Shown here: one piece after another, positions 1 to 12,900 of the stretch
Position numbering within the stretch: position 1 is the first letter of the stretch
Layout of the letters: each line of letters begins with the position of its first letter
DNA from: Eretmocerus hayati
Lineage: Eukaryota; Arthropoda; Insecta; Hymenoptera; Aphelinidae
Assembly: GCA_029851415.1 (NCBI GenBank)
Contig: CM056743.1
Location: 26,512,905-26,576,904 of the forward strand
Direction of reading: 5' to 3'
DNA: 64,000 bases
Notes under the pieces: generated by a model
Seen by the model: the letters and a program-made list of their open reading frames with translations, nothing else
Database searches by the model: none
What the model was told of the DNA's origin: nothing
Made by a program: the position numbers and the translations under genes

Positions 1-535
1 ACTGTCAATATGTCACAATTAGAATGAAAAATGCGGCCAATATCTTGAAATTATCTGAATAATTTCTGTTTTCTTTGGAAGTTTATCCAAATCCATAGGT
101 AGATTTGGATTATTGAATAATATTTTCAGTCCTCGCAATAGCTTCTGGATTGAGATCTCAATAAAGATTCTACATCTTTTACACGATAGCTCAAAAATTT
201 TGAACCTTGTAAAATCAAGTAATAATGTACAACCAGGTGGCTCCTGTCGTTAACCAGCATCAACAACACGTCAACATTGTGCAATTATAATACGTATGTC
301 TGTATACCACCACACCAAAGCAATTTGTGTACCAAGCATCATCAGAGATAGAAATGGGATACGGAAGATGGTTTTGCCGATACACAATGGTAATTACACC
401 GAGTGACGGCCGGCGTGTGCGGCAGCGGTCGTCCGTACAGTGGCTTTCGTCAACAAATGTGCGTGAGTAGCATCTGGCGCGATGGATACATATTGCAGAG
501 AACACAAGTCCTCGTAGCATTTCACACCATACAAG

Positions 536-536
<1 letters not shown>
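1..536. other. Stretch without a supported gene
   Basis: AT-rich sequence, somewhat more CpG-rich from about 400 to 480. Short open frames exist on both strands, but none has a recognisable motif and those on opposite strands overlap. I see no repeat, RNA gene or promoter that can be supported. Confidence 0.5.

Positions 537-586
<50 letters not shown>
537..586. repeat. (TA)n microsatellite
   Basis: About 25 uninterrupted TA dinucleotides. The tract reads as alternating Tyr-Ile on both strands and so creates spurious open frames. It can form a cruciform and is expected to be length-polymorphic. Confidence 0.97.
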
Positions 587-587
<1 letters not shown>

Positions 588-730
588 CAGCTTTCTCGTT
601 CATTGGTCATCGTTATTAGCAAAATTGCACAAGAGGTAATTGACTAATTGCTGATCGGATGCGATGCGCTGCTGGACGACACGACATACGCTGACTGATT
701 GATTACCAAGGGTTTGTATGCTGCTGCTGC

Positions 731-1384
731 TACACTGTAGAAAATATGTAGGGGATTTTCAACCACGTGATTGAATCTCATATATCTACATGGTTAAAAT
801 TCAACCATCATTTAGTTGAAAATCTTGGTTGAAATTCGTGAAATATTTTACTTTGTAGGAATAAACATCAGCGGCGTTGCTGAGAGCATTTTTGGCCGAG
901 AACCCAGGTCATGCAATATTTCGGCGAGGGTCATGTTCAGATGGGTGACAACAAACCGGGGTCTGTCAAGCATAGCTCACGTTAGGAATTTGCACCTTTT
1001 CCATCACGAGATTGATAGATGGTGGTCTTCGAACGATAGATATTGATTTAGGGGTTCTGCAATATTCCGAGTTTTCAAGAAAAAACCGTTTGCGGCGTCA
1101 ATTTCTCCAACCCTAGTCTCTCTTATCACGAGGATTTAGATCTCTACCTAGGTTTTGAAATTTCACCCGCCCCCCCCCCCCTCCCCCGAGTCTGAGGATC
1201 AAAGCATATGCCAGTTTCGAAGCCTCCTGAATTGTACGATAAAATTGATCATTTTTCAACAAAATTTTCATCAAAACATTTCATCTCCGTCGTAATCTCC
1301 AGCACAAAATTCAACGATATCGACTGAGATTCAAGTATGTGGTTGGAACATTGGGTTGAAATTCATAGAAATTTTTACAGTGTA
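731..1384. mobile_element. TA-flanked foldback element with CACTGTA ends
   Basis: The left end reads TACACTGTAGAAA and the right end, reversed, reads TACACTGTAAAAA. Similarity continues inward through a shared TTTCAACC-type stretch. The terminal TA on each side fits a TA target-site duplication, as in Tc1/mariner-type elements. A third copy of the same terminal motif, in right-end orientation, lies inside at about 814-857, so a smaller foldback is embedded at the left. No transposase frame is present, so this would be a non-autonomous element. A C-homopolymer tract lies at about 1170. Confidence 0.6.
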
Positions 1385-1608
1385 TGTTTTTGGTGTTCTG
1401 TGTCATGTTGCGTTTGTACGAGCTGTAACTGATGTGAGTTTGGCTTGCACCAGTTGTTTTAGAAGGGAATGAGATTGAGGGAGCAGTGTAAAAGATGTTT
1501 TCTGGTGAGATGTTTCAGAGAGTCAGGAAAATTTGAGATTCTTCATGTGTGACGCATTTTGTACTTCGAAAACGACCATGCCTCCAGCAATTGATTCCAA
1601 GCGCTTTC

Positions 1609-1824
1609 TTAAGGGGATGTCGGAGTCCTATCAATATTGTACAGTTACCGACATGATCGAGTTTTCGGATTTCTCGATGAATTTTTGAGATATCAAAAAA
1701 CTAAAAAGTAACGCCGATTCTATGAGCCATACAGAATCGGCGTTACTTAGTAGAATCCCGATATCTCGAAAATTCATCGGGAAATCCGAAAATTCGACAA
1801 TGTCGGTATCCGGTATCCTCTTAA
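1609..1824. mobile_element. TTAA-flanked foldback MITE, piggyBac-like
   Basis: This 216-bp stretch starts and ends with TTAA. Its ends are GGGGATGTCGG and, reversed, GAGGATACCGG. Almost the whole element folds back on itself. One block of about 36 bp (roughly 1662-1697) pairs with 1760-1795 with a few mismatches. The centre has a 16-bp perfect stem around GTAACGCCGATTCT with a loop near 1730. TTAA target duplication with G-rich ends is the signature of the piggyBac superfamily; that assignment is inferred from the ends only. Confidence 0.7.
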
Positions 1825-1831
1825 CATGACC

Positions 1832-1978
1832 CAGCTATATTTTTTATTTGGCAGCAAACCTACACGAATTCATGTTTTCACTGAAAATCGGCAGTAGTGT
1901 TGATTGAAAATCAGCCAAAGTAATTCACTTTCAGTAAAAATTTGTCCATGTTAGCTGGCAAATCAGAAAAAATAGCTG
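1832..1978. mobile_element. Small foldback MITE with CAGCTAT ends
   Basis: The left arm begins CAGCTATATTTTTTATTTGG and the reversed right arm begins CAGCTATTTTTTCTGATTTG. Similarity continues imperfectly for about 55 bp towards the centre. The element is 147 bp with no coding capacity and begins 7 bp after the TTAA-flanked MITE ends. I could not define a target-site duplication. Confidence 0.6.
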
Positions 1979-2186
1979 ATTCATATTGAAAGAGTGCAAG
2001 AAACTGGAAAGAGGGATGACCAACTGGTGAGCTTGTTGCAGCTTCAGTGTGACTTTTTCACGAAATAGGGTGCTTACAAAAACTGAAAGTATTTTCTAAC
2101 GACTGAAAGGTTCAAAATAGATGACGACGTGATGACGATTAATGTTTTGAGATTATTAAGAATTCAAATAGTACAAGAACCAAGTT

Positions 2187-2360
2187 CTTGCAATTTTTCG
2201 ATGTTTTGGTGCTTGCCAAATTGCAAAAGATAATATTCGCACCTCGTTCATGAGGCTCCTCGCTTCCGAATAATTATTTCGACCTTCACCTCCGGCTCGG
2301 GCCGAAAACCAATCTCACAGAAACAAGCTACAACCTCATAAGCTTGGTGCAAAATCTAGT
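2187..2360 (+). repeat. Dispersed repeat with CCTCCGGCTCGGGC core, copy 1
   Basis: About 170 bp aligns, in inverted orientation, with 6195-6370. Shared blocks are GCAATTTT.CGATGTTT, a CGC.CCTCG..CATGAGG stretch, CCTCCGGCTCGGGC and GGTGCAAAATCTA. Identity is roughly 75 percent by eye. It has no coding capacity and its family is unknown. Confidence 0.7.
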
Positions 2361-2519
2361 ATTTTGTAAAATAATGTTTCAACAATTCTTCCTTCGATTA
2401 AGGGAACCAACTCAAGGTTCAATCGACAGATGAGACATTCCCCATGAATCAATAATGGAATGATAAACGCGCATGGTATGAGGTAATTCATGGGTATGAT
2501 TTTATTCGGCACCCTTGTG

Positions 2520-2647
2520 CCCTGGTAGAAATTCATCCCAATGTAACACATTATTAGCCATAAAATGGCCATTTTCAGCCAAAATTGGCCAAAAATAGCC
2601 ATTTTATGTCTATTAATGTGTTACATCGAAGTAAATTTCTACCAGGG
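2520..2647. mobile_element. CCCTGGTAGAAATT foldback MITE, copy 1
   Basis: This is a 128-bp palindromic element with TIRs beginning CCCTGGTAGAAATT; most of its length pairs with itself. A nearly identical copy lies at 39316-39442, differing by about three substitutions and one indel. The bases directly outside are TG on both sides, compatible with a 2-bp target-site duplication. The high identity suggests recent activity or a homogenised family. Confidence 0.85.
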
Positions 2648-2779
2648 TGAGATCGATAAATTCCAATAGGGAACTAACATCATCCCGGGAAATGTTATGT
2701 TTTGAGAGTTCGCGGCAAGATAGATATAGGAAAAAAGATTGAAATTTTTACGACGCCTGTATGGTTTTTAAATCATCAT

Positions 2780-3050
2780 TGAAGTTTTGACAATTTGAAT
2801 TGGCGCCATCCAATATGGCGGTGGCTGCACATGTGCCACTAAATTCCTCAACTGTTGTGGTGTCATTTTTCATCGGAAATTCTCATCTGAATCACAATCG
2901 AGAGCTCATTTTACTCAAATAATAGAAGTTCGCGGTGGAAAGACGCAGGTTTGTCTCAGAACTATCGTGGAAAACACGCTGAAGTCACGTGACTCATGTA
3001 CAGTCGCCGCCATATTGAATGGCGCCAATTCAAAACCTGAAAAACTTCAG
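2780..3050. mobile_element. Foldback element with GAATTGGCGCCAT arms
   Basis: Arms of about 48 bp (2780-2829 and 3001-3050) are inverted copies, both containing GAATTGGCGCCAT followed by CAATATGGCGG with few differences. The 170-bp centre shows no coding signal. Boundaries are uncertain because weak similarity extends outwards. Confidence 0.65.
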
Positions 3051-5640
3051 ACTCGAATTTGAATCACTTGTACCACAGATAATTTCCAAATTTCTATATA
3101 TCGTGTCTATTTCAACGTGAACTTCCATAATATGAGCATTTTGGAATCATTTTTGTGGTCATGTCAGTTCTCTATATACACCAGCATCCATTGATATCAC
3201 AATTTTGTGACAAATGTACTTGTCTCGTGATTCACTCAATCAGTAAAATGCGATTGTTTACTGGACAAACATGCAAATAAGGTTCAAGATAATTTCTCAA
3301 GAATATCTTTCCATCAAGTCCTTGATCCTTCTAATGAGTGACTGACAGTTAAGAAAAAAAGACAAGAGCAAAAGTAGAATTACGTAAATGATGAAGTTAT
3401 TCGTATCCACAAAAGCTCTTTATAAGTTTTGAAACAGCTTTTGGAAGTAGTTGTTGGCATGAGAGGACTGAAGACATTACATGGCAGTGGAAAACGATGT
3501 GAAGGGTATGCATTCTCAAAGATCTAGTATTTCTCTTCCGCGTCGTCACAAACAACAGAGAGACAGAGAGAACGAGAGACAAATGAAGAAAGCTTTTGGC
3601 GATCAAGACTCTGCTCTGCAAACTTCTCCCTTTCCAGTTGCAAAGTGGAACTTGAACGAAACATGAACTTTTTGAGTTTTGTAACTCGACAGTTGGAAAG
3701 TGGAAGATGTCTCCTAAGCTTTTTGCGTATTTGGAAGAGAGATCCAAGAAGAGGCAAACAGTTGAAGGAATTTTGTAAATTTTGCGAAATAGATGAAATC
3801 ATGCATGTTCAATCATTAAAATCTTCCATGCAAAATTGAGTGAATTACCAAGATTGTACTCTTTCTTTCCAGAATTATATAATATTGGAATATCTTCCTT
3901 CGTTTAAAACTAAGCTAGGATTCTTTTAAGAAGATCTTTTTCTTTCGATGAACTGCAGAATCTAAGTCGGTCTAACGTGGACAAATGAAATACAGAAAAA
4001 TCGATCTTCTTTTGATCACTCATTCGAATGTCATTTGATTGAGATAAATATCTGAAATAAAATTTCCAGGGTTTCACTGAAAGACTTTATTTCGTAACGT
4101 GTTCAACTTAGATCCCATACCAGAAGTATTATTTCCAAAGAATTCTCAGCAAAATTTTCAACGTTTCATATAATTAATGAATTTTGTTGAACGAATCGAG
4201 ACTTCTTTTTCAAAGTGGTTGCATGACAAATTCTCTTTCTTGGATTTTTTATCAAAAGACTAACACGAAGATGAAAGAATTCCTACTCAAATTTTAAATG
4301 CTGGTTTCAAGTTGAATATCGATTCCAAAAATTATATGTACGAGATAACAAGGATTACCAAATTGATTCTTTAATTCTGAATTCTCAGGTTTTCAATCCA
4401 CATCTAACGATCAAATTCCCGGAAAAGCTACGAGATGAGCTTAGTCATTTCAACATTTGGAAGTATCCTACAGAGACGGGCTTCAACCAAACTGAACCGA
4501 ACACTACTTTGCATCAACGCCTCATCGTTATCACCATCACTCTAATCCATCTTGAGAAAAAATCTCAAATAACTCAGATTGGGTCTTCACTCTACTCTTA
4601 AAATTACCCAATAAGCAATCACCCTCATTGCACACCCTAAAATTATATCCTCCACCTCCGACACCATGTATTTCTATCCAAATTAAACCGGTCAGCCAGT
4701 CACTCACTGTACAAAAGCACCTACAATACATGATAAAAGGGTACACATCAAACCAAAGAGTCTAAAATTTGCAGCCAGCCAAAAAGTCACGCGTAAAATC
4801 CCCATGAGAGATACGCCCCTCTCGTCCGACCACTCTAATATAACCCTTTGCGTGCACTGAGAAAAGGTAAACATGAGGGAGGTGAGCTTCTTCGATGTAT
4901 ACTGCAAGAGAAGGCAGCAAGCGTTGCAAGACACGGTTATACACATAGAGTGAGTGAGATGATGCTCAATCGTGAGATTGCTCCTATTGTTGGATTTGCA
5001 GTAGCTCGAGTTGTCCCTCTGGGATGGACCTTTGAATCGTCGTATTCTTGCGTATTTCTCGATCGTCATGAGATGAGTGTACTGAAGTCTATGTTCCTTG
5101 GTCGTGTGAGTAATGCATTTTGTGCAGATGGCATGTAATGCGCGTAGTAGTAGTAGTACATGCTTGTAGTAAGAAAAGAGAGCAGTCGAAAGGTGATCTC
5201 TAGAGGGACATTCTCTCGTCATTTATTCTTTCTTTCTTTCTTTCTTTGTGTTTAGTTCAGAGAAGGACGATGGGGGTGATGGTTGACTTTGAGAATTTGA
5301 ATGTTTGAGAATGGTTTTTATTAAGTGTGCAATTGGAGCTCAATTAGCTGGGAGGCTTTACAGCAGAAATCGAATAGAGCAATTGTATTGTTTCTGGAAT
5401 TTTACAGTGATCCTTGCTGTCAAGGTTAATCGACTTTGATCTTCTGATAAAGTTCCTGTAGAACAAACGACAACAATAATATTGAAGTATCTTGTGGGAT
5501 TTGAATCAAGGGTCGTGATCGCGAGTGACGATTATACTGAAATTTTTACCTTATAATTGATGGATGTAAACTCTTTCAGATTCAATTAGCTTCATAACCA
5601 TAGCGTTATGATTTTTTACACAATTTGATATGTATACAGA
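3051..5640. other. 2.6-kb stretch without a supported gene
   Basis: AT-rich sequence with a (TTTC)n run at about 5227-5247. The longest open frame is on the minus strand at 4704-5222 (172 codons, ATG start). It is Cys- and Leu-rich, shows no recognisable domain, and is overlapped by open frames on both strands, so I do not call it a gene. Nothing else could be supported. Confidence 0.5.
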
Positions 5641-5798
5641 GTGTAATACCACGGTGGTCCTGAAAAACGACCCAAGTGGCGATTTTGATTCTTAGTAGGT
5701 TGTAATCCCACAGATGTCCCAAACCATACCCAATAAGAATCTCACTTGCTGTCGTCAGCGGAGGATAGACTTGGTTCAGGATCACCGTGATACAACAC
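5641..5798. mobile_element. Small foldback element with GTGT ends
   Basis: The left end GTGTAATACCACGGTGGTCC pairs with the right end, which reversed reads GTGTTGTATCACGGTGATCC. Arms are about 24 bp, and weaker pairing continues inwards. Length is about 158 bp. Superfamily and target-site duplication were not determined. Confidence 0.5.
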
Positions 5799-5945
5799 GA
5801 GTATAACATAAAATCAACTTCAAAATATCAGACTTTAGATTACCCTAAATTTCATTTCCAGAATCATGACAACTGCAAGAGACTCACTTAAGAGTTGACT
5901 CATCAACAAAACTAATCACATTCATTAGATTCACTCATTTTGGAA

Positions 5946-5983
5946 TATTGCAACATCAATAGAAGTATGTTGATGTTGCAATA
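5946..5983. repeat. Short perfect hairpin
   Basis: A 14-bp arm TATTGCAACATCAA is followed by a 10-bp loop and its exact complement. It is too short to call a microRNA precursor and no longer flanking stem was seen. Confidence 0.8.
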
Positions 5984-6194
5984 CATAGAGAATTAGATTA
6001 GAGAAAAAGTAAATTTCGATAAAAGGGTGTCGGACATCTTTCTCCGCATCCGAGTGATGGGTTTCCAATCCAAGCTGCAAGCGAGGGTCGGAATCATCAC
6101 GAAGATGCAAAAAATAGGTTCTACTTCTGTGGACCGAAGCATAATTCTCGATAAACTGTGTGCAAAATACACAATTATATGTACAGCGTATCAA

Positions 6195-6370
6195 AATAGT
6201 AGATTTTGCACCGAGTTTATGGGGTCGTAGCTCGCTTCTGAGCGATCGGGTTTCTGCCCGAGCCGGAGGCGAGGGTTAAAATGATCGCTCGGAAGCGGGG
6301 AACCTCATGTGCGAGGCGCGAATGCTATTTTATGCAATTTTGTAGGCACCCAAACATCGGAAAATTGCAT
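6195..6370 (-). repeat. Dispersed repeat with CCTCCGGCTCGGGC core, copy 2
   Basis: This is the inverted partner of 2187-2360, about 3.8 kb away. On this strand it carries GCCCGAGCCGGAGGCGAGG. It contains a further internal imperfect palindrome, with CGAGCGATC-type words on either side of the core. No coding capacity. Confidence 0.7.
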
Positions 6371-9300
6371 AAAAGTCATTTCTGCAGTGAGGAAAAGGTA
6401 TTGAAAATTACGAATTGGATGTCTGACCAATGCTTGAGCAAGACTACTGAGAAATTGAACAATTTTTTCAATGCATCATCACGGTTCCCACGGGCAAAAT
6501 TCCTGAGAAAATATAGTCGTAACTCACATGAATATCCAGAATGAGATGAAATTCTACCCTAAATTCGGATATTGTTGATATAAGGTGTTTTGGATTTCTC
6601 GCATATAATTCAACGCCCATAATAACTATCTAAACACAAACTACTATTCTTTAATAACTCATGGCACTCTCATACAAAAGTCCACAATATACACATACGG
6701 CTGTATACGAGAAATTCAGCAATTAATGCGTCAATGTGATAATTTGAATTACCGATGAAGGCAGATTATTCTCTCGAAGAAAGAAAAAAAAACTGTACAA
6801 GTAGAATATCCAGAGCTTAGAATATCACCTCATCCAAACCTAGTAATGTGATGATGAAAAATGAGATCCTCGTATACAAATGTTGAATGAAGAAATAGTT
6901 TTTAGAACTGGCAGTGGAAATAAGATATCGGTCAACATTTGCAAAATGGGCCAGCGGCAAGTGTCAAACGCGTTCTTAGCTCTCGTGCTAAGTGCTATTC
7001 TGGTAATATACACTCGAGGAAATCGTGACCCACTGCAAAATGCTTACTGCATTTTCTCGCAGCCTTTGTCGACGAATTCAGCTCAGGCATTTTATGAAAA
7101 GAAAAAGAACAAGGAAGGGAGTTCGCGTTTCTCAGCCATTCAGTCAAGTATCTGTTAATCACGTGACGTGAGATAATGCCGGTTCGTTTCTCTCACTCAC
7201 CTCATCACTCATCATCGACATCGACTCGACTAATGATCTCTCGTTATAGACCTCTTTGGTCGATTTTAAGGTTATCACACAAACAGAGCATTGATGAATA
7301 TCTACGGATTTCATCATAGCTTTGTATGTAGACCAGTTCAATGACGGAATTTCCAAAATATGGACAATAAATTGTTTTAAGAAAGATCAGTGTTAGGTGG
7401 TACCACGATGCAATCACTAATTTTTTCATTGGATTGACGCGCGTACTAGACATAGAATATCAAAATTACAAAGGAAATTGTGAAAAAATTGAATGAAATT
7501 CTCGCCAGCACGGATAAGCGAAGTGTTCAACAGTAAAAGTATTCGACGCGAGCCGTTTGACTTTCATTCGTCGGTGTTCAAATTTAACTCGGCACTTCAC
7601 ACAAATAATTCAAATTTTGTTCGAGGGAGGTCAGCTCTTCCGATATCGTCACTGGTGATATATCAAGGACGCGTTACCATCGATGACGCGAGCATCACAG
7701 CGCGCCGATAAACTGGGACAAGCTCTCTCCTATATCCTATCCTTCTATCTCTCTCTCTATATCTCTTGTCGATGGATTTACATTTTGATGGGCTGTCCTG
7801 CCCTGGTTTGAACCGATATACTCTATATTCCCTCGTACTCACTAGCTATCCTCGTGTATCTCGTAGTAAAAGCTCTGTTGTTTCGCTCATTTCTACCTGT
7901 GGATATCCTTCTTGTTGACTACGAAAATACAATTTCGTAAACTTACGATTACCTACTCAGTACAAAAAGTCACAAGAATCACTCCGAAGCTGATTATCGA
8001 CAAATGAAGCAATAGCCAAAAATTCTTAACACTATCCAAATTACGCACTATAACCTAACAAACATTAAAACTTTATCTCATCTCACCAATCTCTCACAAA
8101 TTTTTTGGAATAACTTTGACCAAACAATTCTCAAACTACAAGATTTACCCACAAATCCAACACCCAAGTAAGAACAGCAGGAGACAGTCTCTCTCTCTCT
8201 TTCTCCACTTTTTCTTCCCACACATACAGTATCTACATCTCCAAACAAAAAAAAGCACAGAGCAAAGCTCGCGAGCTTGCAAAACTCACGAGTGAGCTTG
8301 CAAGCTCGCATCACGAGAGTCAGTGGTATATATATATATATGTATATAACGATGTGGTGGTGGCGTACCCCTGGAATTGTTCAACGGAAAAAGTTTTAAC
8401 GAGACTCAGACTGCACGAGCTCGACGATGTGCATCCGCTATACAATCCGGACACAACCCATAAAGAGAGAGAGAGTAAGAGTAGAAAACCACCACATATA
8501 GCATGACTAAGAAGAAGGAGACCACGAAAAATGACTTTTTACTCTAGTCTTTGCTAAACTCAAGCTTCGAACTCTCTGTGTCTCATCTCTTATGTCAGGT
8601 ATCCATATATGAAAAAAAAGGAATAAGGGTGAGTGAGTGAGTAAGTGAGGAAGAAGGAAAAAACGAGATATTCGGCGATTCAAAAGCTTCTAGACGTTAC
8701 TTTTGCACACTTTTCTCGTTTCACGCCTGAATTTTCGCAAAGAGCAGAATATCTCTAGAAGAAGCAAGAAGCAAGAAGAAGAAGAAGTCGTCTTTTGCAT
8801 GATATAACCACCTACTGAGAACTGACTATGGAGACTCGGATATCCTACTGGGGTAAACAAAGAAGAAAATCCGTGCAAACATATCGCATTTGCAAAAAGA
8901 AGCTAAGATAGTGTGCAATATGTAAGTTTGTTTTCGTATACCTTGGTCTATGTACAGAATTGTATACAATAATAATTTTTCTTCTAGTTTTTATTATAGA
9001 GAGACACATTCCTGAGAGATTGCCAACTTTTTTCATTTTGTTCGCAACTGCTTTTGCAGATTTTACATCCTGCGTCTGGAGATAGAGAAATAGAGAAAAC
9101 TACTGTAAGTTTTGTTTGGAAGTAAAAACCTTGAGGAGCTTATATACATGTTTTTTTTTTGTTCATTTGTTTCTTGGACACTGTATATGACTTGTAGAAC
9201 GCTTAATTGAGCCGAGTTCACTCTATCTCTATCTTTCTCTTTTTCAAACTATGTAACGGGGCAAAAAAAATTTGCTAATTAGTAGGGTTGTCGGAGTTGC

Positions 9301-9765
9301 GGCTATGTAAGCTCTTTCCGGTTGGTGGTTAAAAGTTTTGGTGAAGTGAGCTTGGAGTGTATACTGGCACGTGTGTATGTGGATGTGTAGGTGAAAAGTT
9401 TTGTGCGGTTTGATGATATTGGCATTCGATTTTTGTTAACGGAAACTGTGAAAACGGGTCATCGATTGAGATATTGAATTTTCTACTTTTTTGATCACTC
9501 GAAGTAGTGCGAGTTTGATTCGATTGTTCATGATAAAATTGGTTATTGGTGAGAGTAGATTCAATGGGTCTTGGTATATCGATATATATATATCGATCGA
9601 TTGATCAAGAGTTCCCTAATACAGGTTTACATCTGATGAGGTTGGGAGTTGACACTGATTTTTTGATTTGATTCACGTCCGGGTTAGATAGCCCTCTTGA
9701 CAAATAGTAAGCCTATTATGTATTCTTTTCCTTCCAGAAAAGACGTGGATCCATCTCCGACACTT
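6371..9765. other. 3.4-kb stretch without a supported gene
   Basis: Contains short pyrimidine-rich and purine-rich tracts (about 7740-7770, 8185-8210, 8460-8475), a TA run at 8330-8345, a GAA-rich patch at about 8758-8790 and an ATCGAT-rich patch at 9575-9605. Near 8273-8307 there are copies of GCAAGCTC and its complement, including the 14-bp palindrome GAGCTTGCAAGCTC. No open frame is convincing. Confidence 0.5.
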
Positions 9766-9960
9766 CTTTTTATTGAGGCGAAGTGTACAGAGAGTAAATT
9801 TTTCATCTCCACTGGACCTACAATAAGGTGTGTGCTGAACTATCAAAACCACGCGATAAAGACACTTGAAAAAATTCACAGTTGTGCCGGCATTTTGGAT
9901 CGAACCCACGACCACTTGAATAAAGGCGAGAATTCTAACCTCGCTGCCACCACGGCTTCA
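9766..9960 (-). mobile_element. tRNA-derived SINE, copy 1
   Basis: Read on the minus strand, the element starts GAAGCCGTGG. It has an A-box-like TGGCAGCGAGG (9939-9949) and a near-perfect B box GGGTTCGATCC (9898-9908) at tRNA-like spacing. A TGCCGGCAC stretch and GTGAATTTTTT body follow, ending near an A-rich AATAAAAAGAAG. The head and body align with 25995-26192. It is a retrotransposed element, not a functional tRNA: no acceptor stem can be formed. Confidence 0.75.
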
Positions 9961-12900
9961 TTTAGTCATAATTATATTCTAGTGACTTCTTCATTCAGCA
10001 AATGATGAGTTAGGAGTTCAACTTTTCAGCTTTACAACTTTTCAGCTTAATTGTTAGCACGCAGATATTTCTGTCTCGGGAATATTTTTTTTTGAAATAT
10101 AATGTTCTCTCAACATCAAAAAATTTTATCAAATGTTCACGAATATAATAGCGGGATTGTTCCATATTCTTATACAAAAATACACAATTCCAAGTCGAAC
10201 CATTCACTGTCCAAATTGCCACGTGTTGTTCATATAATTCTTTTTCAAATTTTACTCAATACGATATCTTGGGGTTACATATCTCGAATCCGAGCTATTT
10301 GATTCCCAAACAAAAATGCCTTCGACAAGATAGACATATTGATTATTAGAATTACACTCCGGGAGATGCACTCAGATTTGTGGAAAGTATTAAAATTTTC
10401 CGAAGTTTTTTCCTGGAAAAATTTTTGAAATCCGCCAAGAACTAATGAAGTACTCCGAAGACCCAATATCACACCAAACATATTAACACATATTCCGTCT
10501 CTAGGAACAGGGCAGAAATACAAACTTTCCCATCGCAATTTTCATTCAAGCATCATCGCATCAACTAGATATCCAAGTGTCATCCACGCATCCACTCACA
10601 AGCCCTCTCAATTCATCGTCATCATCACTACGATTGAGAACCACTTCAGCGACAACACAAGGATGATAACGAACCGATGCGTATCTCATCTGCGTTTGAT
10701 ATATCCTTTACCATCAATCGAAATCGAAATCCAACTAATAACGTCACTGAATCCACCCATACGTGAAACTCAAGCACACGCTCAACTATTTGCTCAAACT
10801 AGTTAGTTCGTAGGATATACGTCGAGAGAGCAAGTTAAAATATACCTATATAGATATTTAGACAGACATATAGAGAAGGGAAAGAAGCCACTCAGGCAAA
10901 AAGTAGCTTGGAAAAAAAGATAGGAATGCGGAACAATTAGCGAATCGAAAAAGTCTGCAAAGACGTGAACTGTCTATGCAGCACGCTGAATTGGAGAAAA
11001 ATAACGAGCTTGATGGATTCGTTATTTTTCGAGCGCACATCGCTCGTACCGCATACTCGTCGTCCCTTGAGCACCGCAACTTCCCATCACTCTTTTTTCT
11101 CCAGTATATTTTTTTAAACGCTTTTATTCTACTTCGCCTTGGCCATAGTTCTGACACTGGTATTTTTTCCCCATTTCTGGAACAAGATTTTGGCTTCCTG
11201 TTTCTCGTTTGCTTAGGGACCCCATGATTGACGACTTCAATCAATTGAGTGTTAGCGGTCGTACGCGGTGGGGGTGGGGGGGGGGGGGAGGTTGTCCTTG
11301 ACTACAGTATCTGCTGCACGTAATGATGAGTGTGTGACATTCTAATACGAGACACCCATAGGGCTTATAGGCTGTCCAGTGTTATACGCATAGTTTCTTA
11401 TGTACCGTGCAATTCTTTTCTGCGCGATTCTTTTTTATCGGTTTCTCAAATTCTATCTGTAATACACTACGCCGAGCTCCGACACGCCGTTTGGATCAGT
11501 GAATAAAAGCGTTTTTTAAAAATTCTTTTTAACCTTTACTTATTTCCAAACGCGTTTCAAGCCGAAGAATATGGATTCGTTGCAATGCATCATCACATTA
11601 TATTGCAACGAGAGGCTGAATCATTGAGCTTCCGACGTATTTATCAAATTTGTATGTGTTCATCTTTCTTCCCCCCCCCCCCACACACATACACACAAAA
11701 ATAACCGTGTAGACCAGATAACGATAAAAGAACGCCCACCATCATCAACACTATATATAGGTTATGCATAGGTATGTGCTATTGCTTCATGACTGGATTG
11801 AAACTATAGCTGATTATCGGGACATTGATGGTATAGGTGTGGTGGTTGACGTGGCAGGAACGATATTGAAAATGTCGATGCGGTAATTCGCGCGTACATA
11901 CGCGACGGAACATCAGGACACGGACGATACGAGGAGAATGTCATGAGCCGTGCACCCTGTTTATACATAAGTGATTCCGCCGAAAGTTTCATTTTCCGTG
12001 AATCAAGTTCTCCCAAGTTTCTAAGGGTTGAAATGTGCATTGTAACAATTTTCTAGGGGTGTATTCTATCGGTGTGCAACTATGTTGATAGTTTTTTAGG
12101 CGTTTCTAGCGTTCCCGTAACTTGTTCTGCTTGGTGAAGGATCAAAATATCTATTCCGTCCCGCGTAGGCAACCAAACTTCGACTTTTGGATTCAAGATT
12201 CAATATGACGCATATACAGAGTGGTATACAAAACTTTCGGTGAATTCCGTCCCGATGTTTTGCTTGTCTCTGGCGCGTTACATCACTCTATACGATACGT
12301 TTCCTTGCAGTTTTTGATTGCATCAGACCACATCTATGCTTGGAAATATTATTAAGGCGAATTGTCCTTTTCGTCTTCGACAATTCCACTCCCCTCTGCG
12401 ACACCTAGAACTTGGCATAATCTTATCTGGGTTCAATTATGAGATATACGCAGCTCTGGAACTTTTTGTTTTATGCCTCAACAAGTGGAAATTAGTTGCA
12501 ATGAGCTCGATAAAGAGCCATGAAAATTCCTTCGAGGCTCAAATAATTCATCGACTCAAATTACTCCTTACAACGAATATGACCCCAAAAAAGCAAACTT
12601 TCGGCGGAATCACTCAGATATGGGTAGAATGTGTGTTGTGCACGCACGAGTGAGCTTGATTTCCTGGTTTCAAAGATGCGTTGAGGCAGTTTTAGCAGGC
12701 GCGATGAAATTTTGTTTACAAATTCCGCATCGACACCCTTTGACCCTTCCGTGTCACACTCGCTGGATACATCGTACGACGAGATTTTCGTTGGATGTAT
12801 GTTCAAGGGGAGAGAGTTTGTTCAGTGGGAGTGACATGGTTCGATGGATGATTGAATGCGTTCAGGCTGCACGGGAGTTAGTGATTTTTGATAGACGGTT

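Noticed and set aside
4704..5222. 172-codon minus-strand ATG frame
   Set aside because: No recognisable motif, overlapped by frames on both strands, composition typical of AT-rich non-coding DNA.
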